Assembly (NCBI GenBank): GCA_963978895.1
Contig: OZ022245.1
Coordinates: 22,004,968 to 22,068,967 of the forward strand
DNA length: 64,000 nt
Direction of reading: 5' to 3'
Source of the DNA: Erpobdella octoculata
Lineage: Eukaryota; Annelida; Clitellata; Hirudinida; Erpobdellidae
Part shown: positions 46,590 through 60,639 of the stretch, piece by piece
Numbering within the stretch: position 1 is the first letter of the stretch
Layout of the letters: each line of letters opens with the position of its first letter
The notes under the pieces: generated by a model
What the model saw: the letters and a program-made list of their open reading frames with translations, nothing else
Database searches by the model: none
Told to the model about the DNA's origin: nothing
Made by a program: the position numbers and the translations under genes

Positions 46590-47676
46590 CAGGGGCGTCA
46601 TTTGCGGGGGGCAGGGGATTTAGCGAAAAAAAATTAATTTCAGAAAACAAATAACTACAAATTTTTAAAGAAAATTTTGAAGTTTTTTTTAAAGTAGCTG
46701 CGAATATTCCCTCCTGGTCATCTGCTCTTTTGAAAGAAAAGTGTTTATAGTTTGGAATTTTTTAAGTAGCTATCAAAGCTGGATGCAGGTTTTGGGAACA
46801 ATAAGGCAGTACCATGCGTCAGCAGATAGGCCGTATGCATTGTATAATTTCAGTTTAAGTTTTGACTTTCATTTAAAAACATTAAATTGTTTGTAAAGAC
46901 AATTATTTTTTCACGATGTGTTATTCCATTTCATCAGTGTAACCTAAAAAAAATTGTTCAGAGCTACGCACGGGAAGTGTTCGGTGCGGGACTTTATAAA
47001 AGGGTTGTCAAACGGATTGGGCCAGATCAAAAATAGCATGGGTCGAGGTAATTTAGCTGATCCATGGGTTTTTGTGGTAATGAAAATGAACAGGACCGGG
47101 CTTGGAATTTTGTATCTATATAACGGGTCAGGTTTAAAAAAATCGGTCTGTGCAGGGATTTGAGAAATTAATAAGCACATTTGCTAAAGCTGCTTACACC
47201 AATATTAACACAAGTTTAAAAAATAAGTCAAGACAACCCAGTAACTGCAGTGGTGTAGCTAGAGTTTTTGGAACCCTGGGCAAAGTCTAAGGAATACGCC
47301 TCTAGAAAATCATATCTGTAAATTTGTCCACCAAAAATAACTGATTATTGGGGGTCAATTGTAGTAAGTACTTTTCCAAAAAAGTTTGAAAATCGCAAAC
47401 ACTTTTGCCTCCAAATTAAGCGGATGAACGGGGCACACGATGTGGGTCCTCCCATAATTCGTCACTGGCTACAACATTTTTCTCCAGTCCCAGTTTTTTG
47501 AAGAAAAAGTGTATTAGGTTTTAATAAATTTTTTGAAAAGTATCTACGAATACCCCCTCCCCTGCTGTCTGCTTTTTTTTGGAAGAAAAATATAGCATTA
47601 GAAAAATGAAATTTTGGAATCTGTGGGTTGTATAATTGTTTTCGCCCCCCAAGGTTTTGCTGAAATGACGCCCCTG
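46590..47676. mobile_element. hAT-type non-autonomous element
   Basis: Terminal repeats CAGGGGCGTCATTTG and AAATGACGCCCCTG, with perfect 8-bp target duplications GTTAGGAG (46582-46589 and 47677-47684). Internal sequence is AT-rich with no transposase. CAGTGGTGTAGCTAG at 47254 resembles another hAT end inside it. The left duplication overlaps the GTT of the foldback element's duplication. Confidence 0.93.
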
Positions 47677-47684
47677 GTTAGGAG

Positions 47685-48510
47685 TGAAATAAATAAATCT
47701 GAATAAAGTTGTGCTTGTAGAAGACTCGACCAATTTCTATTGTGTTATAACAAAAAATAAAGTTTAAAAAAAAACTTGTAAAACGCTGTGGATGTGAAGA
47801 AGATGACTAACCCACCTGATCTGTACATCAGGCTAATCAAACCCGGAACCAGACACCGATAAGGTTTCCAAAAGCACATAATGATTACAGTAAATTAAGT
47901 AAGATGTGGTTGTCGATGGTGACAAGTGCTACAGACATGTCGTCCTAATTTAAATAGGCAAACTAACGTAAATAATTATTCTGAAAAACTCATCCAAGTC
48001 AAAATGATGACTCAATTTGCTACCAGTACGGATTAAAAACAATACCCTTATTGTGATGATAATGTGGATGGGTCTGGCGATTCCGCTACTAAGAAACGTT
48101 GTGGATTGAGCGGCTCGCAACACATTCACAAACGAGTACATTGTTACAATTTGCCTAAAACGAATGTTTCTTCGTTTCTGCTAGATGGGCAGACTGGTGA
48201 ATTTATTAAGAAACCTTAATGAGACTAGGTCGGGTCTGTAGACAACGGCTATGGTTCGATCGCCAAAGCCTTAACAAACACCATCACAGAACAGAAGAAC
48301 TTAAACAGGACCACCACCAATTCCGATATTGACCACTACAAACAGCTAAACCACTATAAAAACACTGCGACCGGCTCGAAGTGTGTTATATGCTTTCCTG
48401 ACGCTTTGCTGATCGGTTACAAGATAACCGTCAAAAAGATTTTTACTGCCTAACTTATCAAATAATGAAAAAAAAACAAGAAACTAATGGTAGTTATTTC
48501 AGAAACTTAC
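47685..48510. other. Non-coding DNA downstream of the last recognised CCDC40 exon
   Basis: No continuing CCDC40-like exon was found on the minus strand. A short word ATTTATTAAGAAACCT (48199-48214) is shared with 37860-37875, so a dispersed repeat is present. I see nothing else. Confidence 0.4.
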
Positions 48511-48654
48511 ATGCTCCTGTTGTTTTTCTTCGGCATCATTAGTAACCTGTTTGGCCTTAGAGATGCAACGCTTTACAACAACTATGTTACTTTTCAGATT
48601 TGAGTTCTGCTGCTCCAAGTACAAATTCTGAATGTTCACGTTGCTCAGCTCAGT
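48511..48654 (-). CDS. CCDC40: CCDC40-like exon (third of the run)
   Basis: A 48-codon internal exon with clean borders: acceptor TTTCATTCAG before it (AG at 48656-48655) and donor CAT|GTAAGT after it (GT at 48510-48509). It is phase 0 on both sides. It encodes a coiled coil, TELSNVNIQNLYLEQQNSN then NIVVVKRCISKAKQVT. The pattern (TEmxNL...yxxQ...DI.VmK..vkKAe) matches CCDC40 of other animals, as I remember it. CCDC40 pairs with CCDC39 to set the 96-nm repeat of ciliary axonemes. Later exons are not seen. Confidence 0.8.
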
Positions 48655-48788
48655 CTGAATGAAAATTAATGAGTTTACCACTCAATTATTCGACGTTATT
48701 TATATACAACTTCATAAGGTATTAATAATTTTTTTCTAAAAAATAAATTTATATTTTGCTTATATGTGTACGGGAATTCATGTCATAC

Positions 48789-48956
48789 TCTCAGATTTCG
48801 TAAATTCATCCTATTAATTTCAATTGTTTCCAGCTTTTTTGCATGCTTTGCTTGCATGTGAAGCAAATTCTCTTCCTCTTTCATTCTTAGGTCAGATATT
48901 CTTTGAAAATCTTCATCTTGTTTAAGTAACATTTCTTTTGCTCTATCTAAGTCTGC
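48789..48956 (-). CDS. CCDC40: CCDC40-like exon (second of the run)
   Basis: A 56-codon exon with acceptor ATTTGACAG before 48956 and donor AGA|GTATGA at 48788, phase 0 on both ends, so it splices in frame to the next exon over a 134-bp intron. It encodes a continuous heptad-like helix: ADLDRAKEMLLKQDEDFQRI, then HAKKLETIEINRMNLRNLR. The two short introns and matching phases argue strongly for a real host gene. Confidence 0.82.
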
Positions 48957-49734
48957 CTGTCAAATAGAATGAATATATTATAATTTTTAATCAAATGTTA
49001 TATCCTGAATTTTTATGTGCCCTTTTTCATAGTGACAAAATATTTCAAGCTATGCAAATGTCATCATAAATTCATGAAAAAATAGAGTTTTGCAAAATAT
49101 GATCAAGTTTCAGTAACTAAGCAATTAATAACATACATGCATGAAAACGCCTGCATTAACCATAATTCTAAAACTTCACCATTCACGTATTTGGCTAATT
49201 CATTTCAATTTATAACTAGAGCTCACAGGGGAAGGAAAAAACTTAAAAAACATACTTTGATTATTGAAACTTGAACATTTAATGACATCATAAGAGCTTT
49301 AAATGTGAAACAAATTTGTTTTTCATGTGATTATTCTAAACCTGGTAAATCTATGATAGAGCTTTTGGAAAAAAAAGATGAAGTATAACAAGACTTACCT
49401 AAACTTAAAAATATGTCTAAAAGAATACATGCAGAAAAAATTGATTCTTTAGTAACTTGATTAAGTTACTAGAGAATTTTCTTTTTTTGGGAAAACTCAA
49501 AGTAGTTTCAGTATGTTTTTATCCTTAATTTGTATTTAATAGGTTGAGATAAATTAATTCTAATGCTATATAATTTATTTTTAAAACTCTAAAAAGTATT
49601 TGGTTTAATTAGTCGTGTTGTTATAGGAAGAAAATAATATGCAAATAAAAAAATGTATTTTTGAGATAATTTGATCATTTTATTGAAAAATAGAATTTGA
49701 GAATTTAAACTTTGAAGCATTATGTATTTTGTAC
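48957..49734. other. Intron of the CCDC40-like gene
   Basis: 778 bp between GT (49734) and AG (48957) on the minus strand. The plus strand carries a decayed frame (FNDIIRALNVKQICFSC, LEKKDEV then stop) with no identifiable family. An AATAAA on the minus strand near 49690 could be chance. Confidence 0.5.
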
Positions 49735-49776
49735 TTGGAGATAATGAAGTCTGTATGCAATCTCTTCTTTTTCTGT
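49735..49776 (-). CDS. CCDC40: CCDC40-like exon, 3' half after gypsy insertion
   Basis: On the minus strand, after the gypsy LTR and a 4-bp duplication (ACAG), the sequence reads EKEEIAYRLHYLQ and then a donor CAA|GTACAA at 49734, phase 0, matching the next exon. This is the rest of the exon whose first half lies at 55300 and above. The 5.5-kb gypsy insertion between the halves would destroy the transcript unless removed or bypassed. Confidence 0.7.
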
Positions 49777-49942
49777 TGTTGTGATGTTTATTTGTTCAGA
49801 AATCAAGTATTGATTTACAGAATGTAACTGGATTTAGAATAATAATAACTAGCAAGTAAAACATTAACTAATTTATATCTTTTGTACCCGGAACGTTCCC
49901 TTCAGGGAAATAGGTTATCGATATTAATTTATATACACATAC

Positions 49943-49981
<39 letters not shown>

Positions 49982-49986
49982 CATAA

Positions 49987-50074
<88 letters not shown>

Positions 50075-50076
50075 CA
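49777..50076 (-). repeat. 3' LTR of the gypsy element
   Basis: 300 bp. On the minus strand it starts TGTTATATATA and ends CATCACAACA. It contains about 130 bp of TA-rich repeat, longer than in the 5' LTR. The remaining ~150 bp match the other LTR by eye. Confidence 0.93.
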
Positions 50077-50087
50077 CCTCCCTCCTA
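50077..50087 (-). other. Polypurine tract of the gypsy element
   Basis: AGGAGGGAGG directly before the TGTTAT start of the 3' LTR; the plus-strand DNA primer site in reverse transcription. Confidence 0.8.
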
Positions 50088-50089
50088 AG

Positions 50090-51091
50090 CTAGACACCGC
50101 TGGTGTATGACTTGCTTTGGTGATTTATTACAAGTCGAGATGGAGCGTGTCGTTGTCTATCAGATCGCCTCAGTTGTAATGATGACGGTGAACGTGGTAT
50201 TACTGATTCTGAGTTTTCAGTAGAAGGGAATGGCGTTGCTGCAAAGTCCTGTGTAGGCTGTTCTAGCTGGTGTTCGGTGCCTAGCTGAAAACGAACAGAT
50301 TTTTTAAAACGGTCTGAATCCTGACCTTTCAGAATGCCTCTCTTTGTGTTAATGTTCTTTTCCACCGTTTGACCAGGTTCGGCAGTTGTGGCATTTTCTC
50401 CTTGTCTTGTATTCTGATAAGGTAAGTCAAATGTTTCGAGTAGTGTTGTTGTAAACTTCGATTCTTGACGTGGGCGTAACTGGTTGATGTGGCGCTTCCA
50501 GACCATTCCTTTTACCATAGTATTGTACAGAACTCTTCCCCTTCTACGGACAATATGTCCTGGTATCCACGTCACAGGTCCCGGTCGATAATCGCGAACG
50601 AACACCAATTCACCGTTTTGGAACTGTCGAGGTCGTGCCCCATGATGGCGATTGAACTGTTTCTCCATGTCATTTGATCGAGATGTTGAATGTTTGATGT
50701 TTTTCGGATGTAATTCGCTTAATACCGAACGTAATTGTCTGCCTAGGAAATTTTCCGCTGGAGAGAGACCGTTCGGCGATGAAGCGCAGGGAGTGGTTCT
50801 GTAGCTGAATAAAAATGTTTGAAGAGATTCTTTGTAAGTTCCGTCATTTCTTAATTTAATCAAAGCTCTTTTGAAAGTGTCTACAAATCGTTCGGCCTGG
50901 CCATTGGATTGTGGGTGAAATGGTGGTGATCTCACGTGTTTGATCGCGTTTTCTTCACAGTATTCCTGAAAAACAGTTGAGGTGAATTGTGTGCCGTTGT
51001 CACTGACAATTGTTTCAGGCAATCCAAATTGTGCAAAGATCCGCTGGAGTGCATTTATCGTGCTGGATGTGGTACTGTTTGCCATCTCCAT
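50090..51091 (-). pseudogene. gypsy integrase C-terminal half, displaced by tandem duplication
   Basis: This frame begins in the second copy of the 539-bp repeat and continues beyond it. It has SDNGTQF, HPQSNGQAERF (part of the DDE core), then the C-terminal ARPRQFQNGELVFVRDYRPG and a chromatin-binding-like tail ending near a stop at 50090. In an unduplicated element this would follow the main frame without interruption. Because the duplication is 539 bp, not a multiple of three, the frame is lost at the joint. Confidence 0.85.
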
Positions 51092-51125
51092 TATTTCTGG
51101 CCATTTTGAGAACGCATCTACTACT
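50587..51125. repeat. 539-bp tandem duplication in gypsy, copy 1
   Basis: Direct repeat of 51126-51664 with only two substitutions seen (near 50730 and 51040). The joint CTACT|GATAATCG has essentially no microhomology. It was probably formed after insertion or during reverse transcription. Confidence 0.95.
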
Positions 51126-54100
51126 GATAATCGCGAACGAACACCAATTCACCGTTTTGGAACTGTCGAGGTCGTGCCCCATGATGGCGATTGAACTGTT
51201 TCTCCATGTCATTTGATCGAGATGTTGAATGTTTGATGTTTTTCGGATGTAATTCGCTTAATACCGAACGCAATTGTCTGCCTAGGAAATTTTCCGCTGG
51301 AGAGAGACCGTTCGGCGATGAAGCGCAGGGAGTGGTTCTGTAGCTGAATAAAAATGTTTGAAGAGATTCTTTGTAAGTTCCGTCATTTCTTAATTTAATC
51401 AAAGCTCTTTTGAAAGTGTCTACAAATCGTTCGGCCTGGCCATTGGATTGTGGGTGAAATGGTGGTGATCTCACGTGTTTGATCGCGTTTTCTTCACAGT
51501 ATTCCTGAAAAACAGTTGAGGTGAATTGTGTGCCGTTGTCACTGACAATTGTTTCAGGCAATCCAAATTGTGCTAAGATCCGCTGGAGTGCATTTATCGT
51601 GCTGGATGTGGTACTGTTTGCCATCTCCATTATTTCTGGCCATTTTGAGAACGCATCTACTACTACGAGATACATTTTTCCATGGAGCGGTCCAGCATAA
51701 TCGATGTGAATTCGACTCCAGGGTTTGGTTTCTTTTGGCCATGAACATAAAGTGTGTTTTATGGGTGATTTAGCTGCTTGTTGGCATGAAGAACAGCTGC
51801 GTGTCCAGTTTTCTATGTCTTTATCAATGCCGCTCCAATAAACGTGTTCTCGGGCAATTATCTTCATTCGAGTAATACCCGGGTGGCCTTTGTGAAGCAT
51901 TTGAAGTACTCGTTTTTGCAAAACCTGAGGGATGATTATTCGAGAACCAAAGAATAAACAGTCTTCATGTATCGTTATTTCTTTTTTTAAGAGTTCGAGT
52001 TTGCTGGTTTTTAGTGCTTTGTTTTCGTTCCACTTTCCTGTTTTGACATATTGGAGAAGGGGATTTAACTCATTGTCTGTTTTTGTTGCGTCACAGATTT
52101 CTTTATTTGAGACTGGAAGTTGTTTGACGGCATTGATATACAGGGAGTTTATATCTTGATTGATAGTTGCTATCAATGTGTCTTCTTCTGATGTTTTATG
52201 TGGACCTATAAGGCGCGAAAGTGTGTCAGCTTGTCCAAAGGACGTGGTTCTGCAGTATTCAATTTTGAAATCATAAGCAAGCAGTGTTAGAGCCCAGCGT
52301 TGGAGTCTGTTTGCTGTATATGATGGTATGGCTTTTTTATTGCCAAAAATGGCAAGCAGAGGTTGATGGTCTGTTAATAGAGTAAAGTGGCGTCCATAAA
52401 TATAACGGTGAAACTTTCTGACCGCGAAAACTAGTGCTAGACCTTCTTTTTCTATTTGCCCATATTTCTTTTCTGCTGGAGTGAGAGCTCTACTAGCGTG
52501 TGCAATTGCCTTTTCTGTTCCATCACTATATCTGTGTGATATCACTGCTCCAATGCCGTATTCTGATGCGTCGGCTGCAACTACAATTGGTTGGTTGGGG
52601 TTGTAATGGGTTAACAGAAGGTCGGATAATAAAATTTTTTTAGTTTCGTCAAATGCCCATTGACAGCTTTCAGACCACTGGAACACAGTGTCTTTTTTTA
52701 AAAGGGCGTCTAGTGGTGCTCTTAGATTTCTCATGCGTGGTACAAATGAGCTGTAATAGCTGATCAGCCCAAGAAAAGTAAGGACCTGTCCAACATCTTT
52801 GGGTGGAGGCATATGAATTATTGCATCGATTTTTTTGAGGTCGGGACGACGGCCTGCAGCTGATATTACATTTCCCAAGTACGTGATTTCCGTCATTAAC
52901 AAGTGGCATTTTTCAATTCTAATCCGGATGCCATAATTTAAAATTCGGTCAAATAAAGCCTCTAAGTTCGTGTTGTGTTCTTCTAATGTCCGTCCCGTGA
53001 TGATGACATCATCTAAATAGGCGGCAACGCCATCTAGACCAGTAATCATAGTGTCTATGATTTGTTGAAAAATACCTGGTGCTGATTTCACACCAAATGG
53101 TAGACGGTTATAACGAAACAAACCTTTATGAGTGTTGATTGTTAAGAGCTCTTTACATTCTTCCGTCACTTCTACTTGATGGTATGCTTCTGCAAAATCT
53201 ATTTGGGAGAAAACTGTCCCTCCATTTAATTTTGTGAAAACGTCATCCATGGTAGGTAATGGGTGTCTATGGAGCATCAGTGAGTCATTTAAGCCCGTTG
53301 AAAAATCTGCACAAAGTCGGATGGAGCCGTTTGCTTTACGGACAGCAACTATGGGTGCTGCCCACTGAGAGTGATCCACGGGAGAGATTATTCCTTCTTT
53401 TAGTAACCGGTTAATTTCGCTATCCAATTGCTCTAAAGCGGCATGAGGAACAGGGCGTTTCTTTCTAAATATAAGTTGTGCGCCAGGTTTAAGCTGTAAG
53501 GAAGCTGAAACTTTTGTGCACAGTCCTAGTTCCTGTCGGAACACATCAGCGTATTTGTGTTTTAATTTGTTTGTAATGGCTGTGCGTTCCGCGTCTGTGT
53601 TGAAGCTCCGTATTTCCATGACAGAATAATTTTCTAACAGTTCTTTAAAGTCAGGAAGTTGTTTTATCCATGGCATTCCCATGAGGTCGTTTGAATCTGT
53701 GACGTAAACAGTACCCCGACCATGGTACTTTTGACCTGACTTATTTGCAACGGTAAATTTTGTCTCAAACATTCCTTCGGTCTTCACGGGTTGACCATTT
53801 GCTGCGCTTAGATTTTCCGTCGCTGTGGTAAGATTGGGGCGACCGATGGCTATCCATGTTGGACGAGAGATGAGAGTCACTTCGGCTCCTGTATCTAACC
53901 GAAGTTGAATCGGTCTATCGTTGATGATGACTTCAATGTACTGTTTGATTTCATTTCCGTTGTCTACTCGGTTAATGAATCGGTCTTGTCTAGAAGCACT
54001 CTTTTCTCTGTGTGTAAAAGAATTTTGTCTCCAGTTTGGATGATCCCGTGATACAAATTTTCGTGATTTGCGAAAATCTGGAGAACTCGTCGGTCTAACG

Positions 54101-55002
54101 TTAGGACACTCTCGTTTCCAATGTGGTCCGCCACAAATGGGACATGGTGTTTTTGGCTCTGCTTGATGTCGTGGTGACAATGGCTTTCGGTGAGGTGAGC
54201 TGTATCTGTTAATGGCCTGAATTTCTACATCCGGTCTTTCGATTGTTTTAGTATCATCCAGTGTAGTCTTAAGTCGTTCAGACTCTGCTATTAATTCAAT
54301 GACTGTAATAGGTTTTTCGCTATTTTCGCTATCCAACATGCGTAACAGCCTGGAACGTATCTCGACATGTTCTTGTGCCTGAAGTCCTGCTACATATTGG
54401 ACACACTTATGTGTCTCGTCTGACATTCCTCGAAGCTCTGCTGCCTCCGCAGCAGCAATGATCTTATTTCCATAAGTGTTAAAATCACTCCCTGATGTAC
54501 AAATTATTCGACTAAAGTCAAACCTTCGTCGAAAGAGACTTTTCTTAGGGCCAAATAGTTGTTCAAGGGTTGTGATGGTTTCTTCCCAACCAATGTCGCT
54601 GGGAAGCCGTGGAGAAATTCTGGTAGAAAAAACTGCATAAGTGTGGTTGTCCAATAGAGTTCGAAGAAGTTCAGTCTTTGACTCTTCTGGAAAATGTCTT
54701 TCGTGACCTTTGACAGTGTCTTCAAAACGTCTGAGCCACAGACTGAAAAATCGTCCTTCCTCTGGTTCGTAGGAAAACTTTTCCACTCTCTGACGTAGTC
54801 GATCAAAAAGTGTTTCTTTTGACTCTGTCTTTTTTTCTTTTTGGGACTCTATAAATTCTAACAGTTTCTTTTCTTTTTCTGAATTTTCTTTCATTAGCTT
54901 TAGGAATCTTTCTTCGCTCTTTTCCATCTGCATCCTGTGTCTCTCTTCGCTTTTTTCCATCTGCGTCTGAAAAAGTTCAAATATCTTTTGAATATCTGCC
55001 AT
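51121..55002 (-). CDS. gypsy Gag-Pol polyprotein, truncated at C-terminus
   Basis: 1293 residues from ATG 55002. N-terminal coiled coil (1-60, repeated MEKSEER); Gag capsid region ~60-270; zinc knuckle C-x2-C-x4-H-x4-C at about 287-299; protease DTGAE at ~370; RT about 510-690, with FAEAYH (Asp 602) and YLDD (662-665); RNase H with ADAS (Asp 811) to ~930; integrase H2C2 zinc finger ~1037-1073 and DDE core D1101, D1155, E1191. The order RT-RNase H-integrase is that of Ty3/gypsy. Gag and Pol share one frame. The end is cut short by the tandem duplication, losing the C-terminal domain. No other break is visible, so it was active recently. Confidence 0.95.
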   Translation of the reverse strand: MADIQKIFELFQTQMEKSEERHRMQMEKSEERFLKLMKENSEKEKKLLEFIESQKEKKTESKETLFDRLRQRVEKFSYEPEEGRFFSLWLRRFEDTVKGHERHFPEESKTELLRTLLDNHTYAVFSTRISPRLPSDIGWEETITTLEQLFGPKKSLFRRRFDFSRIICTSGSDFNTYGNKIIAAAEAAELRGMSDETHKCVQYVAGLQAQEHVEIRSRLLRMLDSENSEKPITVIELIAESERLKTTLDDTKTIERPDVEIQAINRYSSPHRKPLSPRHQAEPKTPCPICGGPHWKRECPNVRPTSSPDFRKSRKFVSRDHPNWRQNSFTHREKSASRQDRFINRVDNGNEIKQYIEVIINDRPIQLRLDTGAEVTLISRPTWIAIGRPNLTTATENLSAANGQPVKTEGMFETKFTVANKSGQKYHGRGTVYVTDSNDLMGMPWIKQLPDFKELLENYSVMEIRSFNTDAERTAITNKLKHKYADVFRQELGLCTKVSASLQLKPGAQLIFRKKRPVPHAALEQLDSEINRLLKEGIISPVDHSQWAAPIVAVRKANGSIRLCADFSTGLNDSLMLHRHPLPTMDDVFTKLNGGTVFSQIDFAEAYHQVEVTEECKELLTINTHKGLFRYNRLPFGVKSAPGIFQQIIDTMITGLDGVAAYLDDVIITGRTLEEHNTNLEALFDRILNYGIRIRIEKCHLLMTEITYLGNVISAAGRRPDLKKIDAIIHMPPPKDVGQVLTFLGLISYYSSFVPRMRNLRAPLDALLKKDTVFQWSESCQWAFDETKKILLSDLLLTHYNPNQPIVVAADASEYGIGAVISHRYSDGTEKAIAHASRALTPAEKKYGQIEKEGLALVFAVRKFHRYIYGRHFTLLTDHQPLLAIFGNKKAIPSYTANRLQRWALTLLAYDFKIEYCRTTSFGQADTLSRLIGPHKTSEEDTLIATINQDINSLYINAVKQLPVSNKEICDATKTDNELNPLLQYVKTGKWNENKALKTSKLELLKKEITIHEDCLFFGSRIIIPQVLQKRVLQMLHKGHPGITRMKIIAREHVYWSGIDKDIENWTRSCSSCQQAAKSPIKHTLCSWPKETKPWSRIHIDYAGPLHGKMYLVVVDAFSKWPEIMEMANSTTSSTINALQRILAQFGLPETIVSDNGTQFTSTVFQEYCEENAIKHVRSPPFHPQSNGQAERFVDTFKRALIKLRNDGTYKESLQTFLFSYRTTPCASSPNGLSPAENFLGRQLRSVLSELHPKNIKHSTSRSNDMEKQFNRHHGARPRQFQNGELVFVRDYQ
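51126..51664. repeat. 539-bp tandem duplication in gypsy, copy 2
   Basis: Second unit, covering the integrase core and its downstream region on the minus strand. The main gag-pol frame reads through this unit and stops just past the joint at 51121. Confidence 0.95.
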
Positions 55003-55020
55003 TGCGTGATTTTATCCCAT

Positions 55021-55031
55021 CCTCGTCGCCA
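55021..55031 (-). other. Primer-binding site of the gypsy element
   Basis: TGGCGACGAGG follows the 5' LTR end after two bases (AT). It should pair with the 3' end of a host tRNA; I do not name the tRNA. The same sequence is in the gypsy relic at 10453-10463. Confidence 0.8.
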
Positions 55032-55033
55032 AT

Positions 55034-55213
55034 TGTTGTGATGTTTATTTGTTCAGAAATCAAGTATTGATTTACAGAATGTAACTGGATTTAGAATAAT
55101 AATAACTAGCAAGTAAAACATTAACTAATTTATATCTTTTGTACCCGGAACGTTCCCTTCAGGGAAATAGGTTATCGATATTAATTTATATACACATACA
55201 TATATATATATAC

Positions 55214-55266
<53 letters not shown>

Positions 55267-55299
55267 AACACATACATACATATATATATATATATAACA
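55034..55299 (-). repeat. 5' LTR of the gypsy element
   Basis: 266 bp, begins TGTTATATATA and ends CATCACAACA on the minus strand, like the 3' LTR but with a shorter TA-rich part. It contains the element's promoter by family analogy. Confidence 0.93.
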
Positions 55300-55525
55300 C
55301 TCTTTTCTTCTTCTTTAGCTGGTTTGATGCTTCTCTCATTTTTATAACCAGCTCATCATTTCTTGAGTTATGCTCTTCTTTCAACACTGCCTGGAAACTT
55401 CTCATCTGCGGGTGTTCCGGATCGAAGAGGATAAACTCACTTGCACTTTCGTGTTCTTCGGTCCAAGACAAATTATCACTTGGTCCAAACTGAGGTCTTG
55501 ACAGATCACCATCAGAAAAAAGCAA
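55300..55525 (-). CDS. CCDC40: CCDC40-like exon, 5' half before gypsy insertion
   Basis: Minus-strand frame: FGPSDNLSWTEEHESASEF, then FDPEHPQMRSFQAVLKEEH and MREASNQLKKKKR, cut by the LTR at 55299. The DPEHPxMxxFQxxLK motif followed by a lysine-rich coiled coil is the hallmark start of the conserved CCDC40 region. Upstream, another frame (AELIIAGQMSEVLTDQ, to about 55590) looks like a continuation separated by loss of one T near 55523, but a splice acceptor there is an alternative. With the gypsy insertion this copy of the gene should be non-functional. Confidence 0.78.
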
Positions 55526-55632
55526 TCTTTATCATCCATTACTTGATCCGTCAGTACCTCGGACATCTGACCAGCAATGATCAGCTCAGCCCACGCATGT
55601 GATAAAAAATTTAATCCAACTCAACTCAACCC

Positions 55633-56185
55633 ATGTCCACCTCTGATTCCAATGATAAGAAAATGAGAAAACAACAACAAGTATTCCTTGTTCAAATAAA
55701 TACAAATTGCAACCTTTTTTGGTACAAACTGGTATTTTTAATGACAGAAGTACTTTCTGTTAATTTAGTTAAAATGCAATTAGTTAAATACATTAATAAT
55801 CTCCATTTTTGGGGTACTCATGTCATGGTACTATTTGTTCACCGTTTTGAGTTTTCAATGACTGTTTTTATACATTGTGAAGTTGACTGTAAACAGTCTC
55901 AATGCAAATCTCTGCCTTCAGCTCGTGAAATTTGCAACAATCTAGGATCCACTGCTAAAAGTCAGCTATTAGTAGTACATGCCATAAGTTGCTGTGACAA
56001 CATCGTCAATATTTGACCACGGCAAAGCTAAAGTTTTCAAACATTTGACACAAAACAAAGAAACACTCCCGCTTACTGACATTCTTTGTTTCCAAGATGT
56101 TATTGAAGCGCCATCTGTTGTGCTATCCGCCATTTTATTTTTATCCGGCATCATCATTCATTTCCAATATTCAATAATAAAAAAA
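55633..56185 (+). pseudogene. Fragment of a repetitive nuclease-like (PIN/XPG-type) ORF
   Basis: Bases 55633-56016 read open with a stop after SQLLVVHAISCCDNIVNI; the next frame continues FDHGKAKVFKHLTQNKE. The joined pattern HAISGCDTxSxxFGxGKxK is one I associate with widespread uncharacterised invertebrate proteins related to PIN/XPG nucleases, often in repeats. One frameshift and no start or catalytic acidic cluster: a dead fragment. It begins beside an hAT-like terminus (CCATGTCCACCTCTG, 55631-55645). Confidence 0.5.
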
Positions 56186-56189
56186 TGAG

Positions 56190-60283
<4,094 letters not shown>

Positions 60284-60639
60284 GAACTTGTGACGATTCT
60301 CACCATGCAGAACTTGTGACCATCCTCATCATGCAGAACTTGTGACCATCCTCATCATGCAGAACTTGTGACCATCCTCACTATGCAGAACTTGTGACCA
60401 TCCTCACCATGCAGAACTTGTGACCATCTTCACAATGCAGAACTTGTGACCATCCTCACCATGCAGAACTTGTGACCATCCTCACCATGCAGAACTTGTG
60501 ACCATCCTCACTATGCAGAACTTGTGACCATCCTCACTATGCAGAACTTGTGACCATCTTCACTATGCAGAACTTGTGACCATCCTCACCATGCAGAACT
60601 TGTGACCATCCTCACTATGCAGAACTTGTGATTATGCAG
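60284..60639. repeat. 26-bp minisatellite
   Basis: About 13 copies of GAACTTGTGACCATCCTCACTATGCA with small changes (CATC/CTTC, ACC/ATC/ACT). It ends 50 bp before the start of the large direct repeat copy B. Confidence 0.95.

Larger units (their letters stand above)
49777..55299 (-). mobile_element. Ty3/gypsy LTR retrotransposon inserted in CCDC40-like exon
   Basis: 5' LTR 55299-55034, primer-binding site 55031-55021 (TGGCGACGAGG), gag-pol 55002-51121 and beyond, polypurine tract 50087-50077 (AGGAGGGAGG), 3' LTR 50076-49777. Flanking bases AGAG (upstream) and ACAG (downstream) fit a 4-bp target duplication with one mismatch. The LTRs agree outside their TA repeats, so the insertion is fairly recent. 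An internal 539-bp tandem duplication breaks pol. Confidence 0.92.

Noticed and set aside
47250..47472. Second small hAT nested in 46590-47676 (CAGTGGTGTAGCTAG to CACTGGCTACA)
   Set aside because: The supposed right end is not a true inverted repeat of the left, and no target duplication is visible.
49120..49480. Plus-strand coding-like stretch within the CCDC40-like intron
   Set aside because: Two stops, no family and no splice context; too weak to annotate as a gene.
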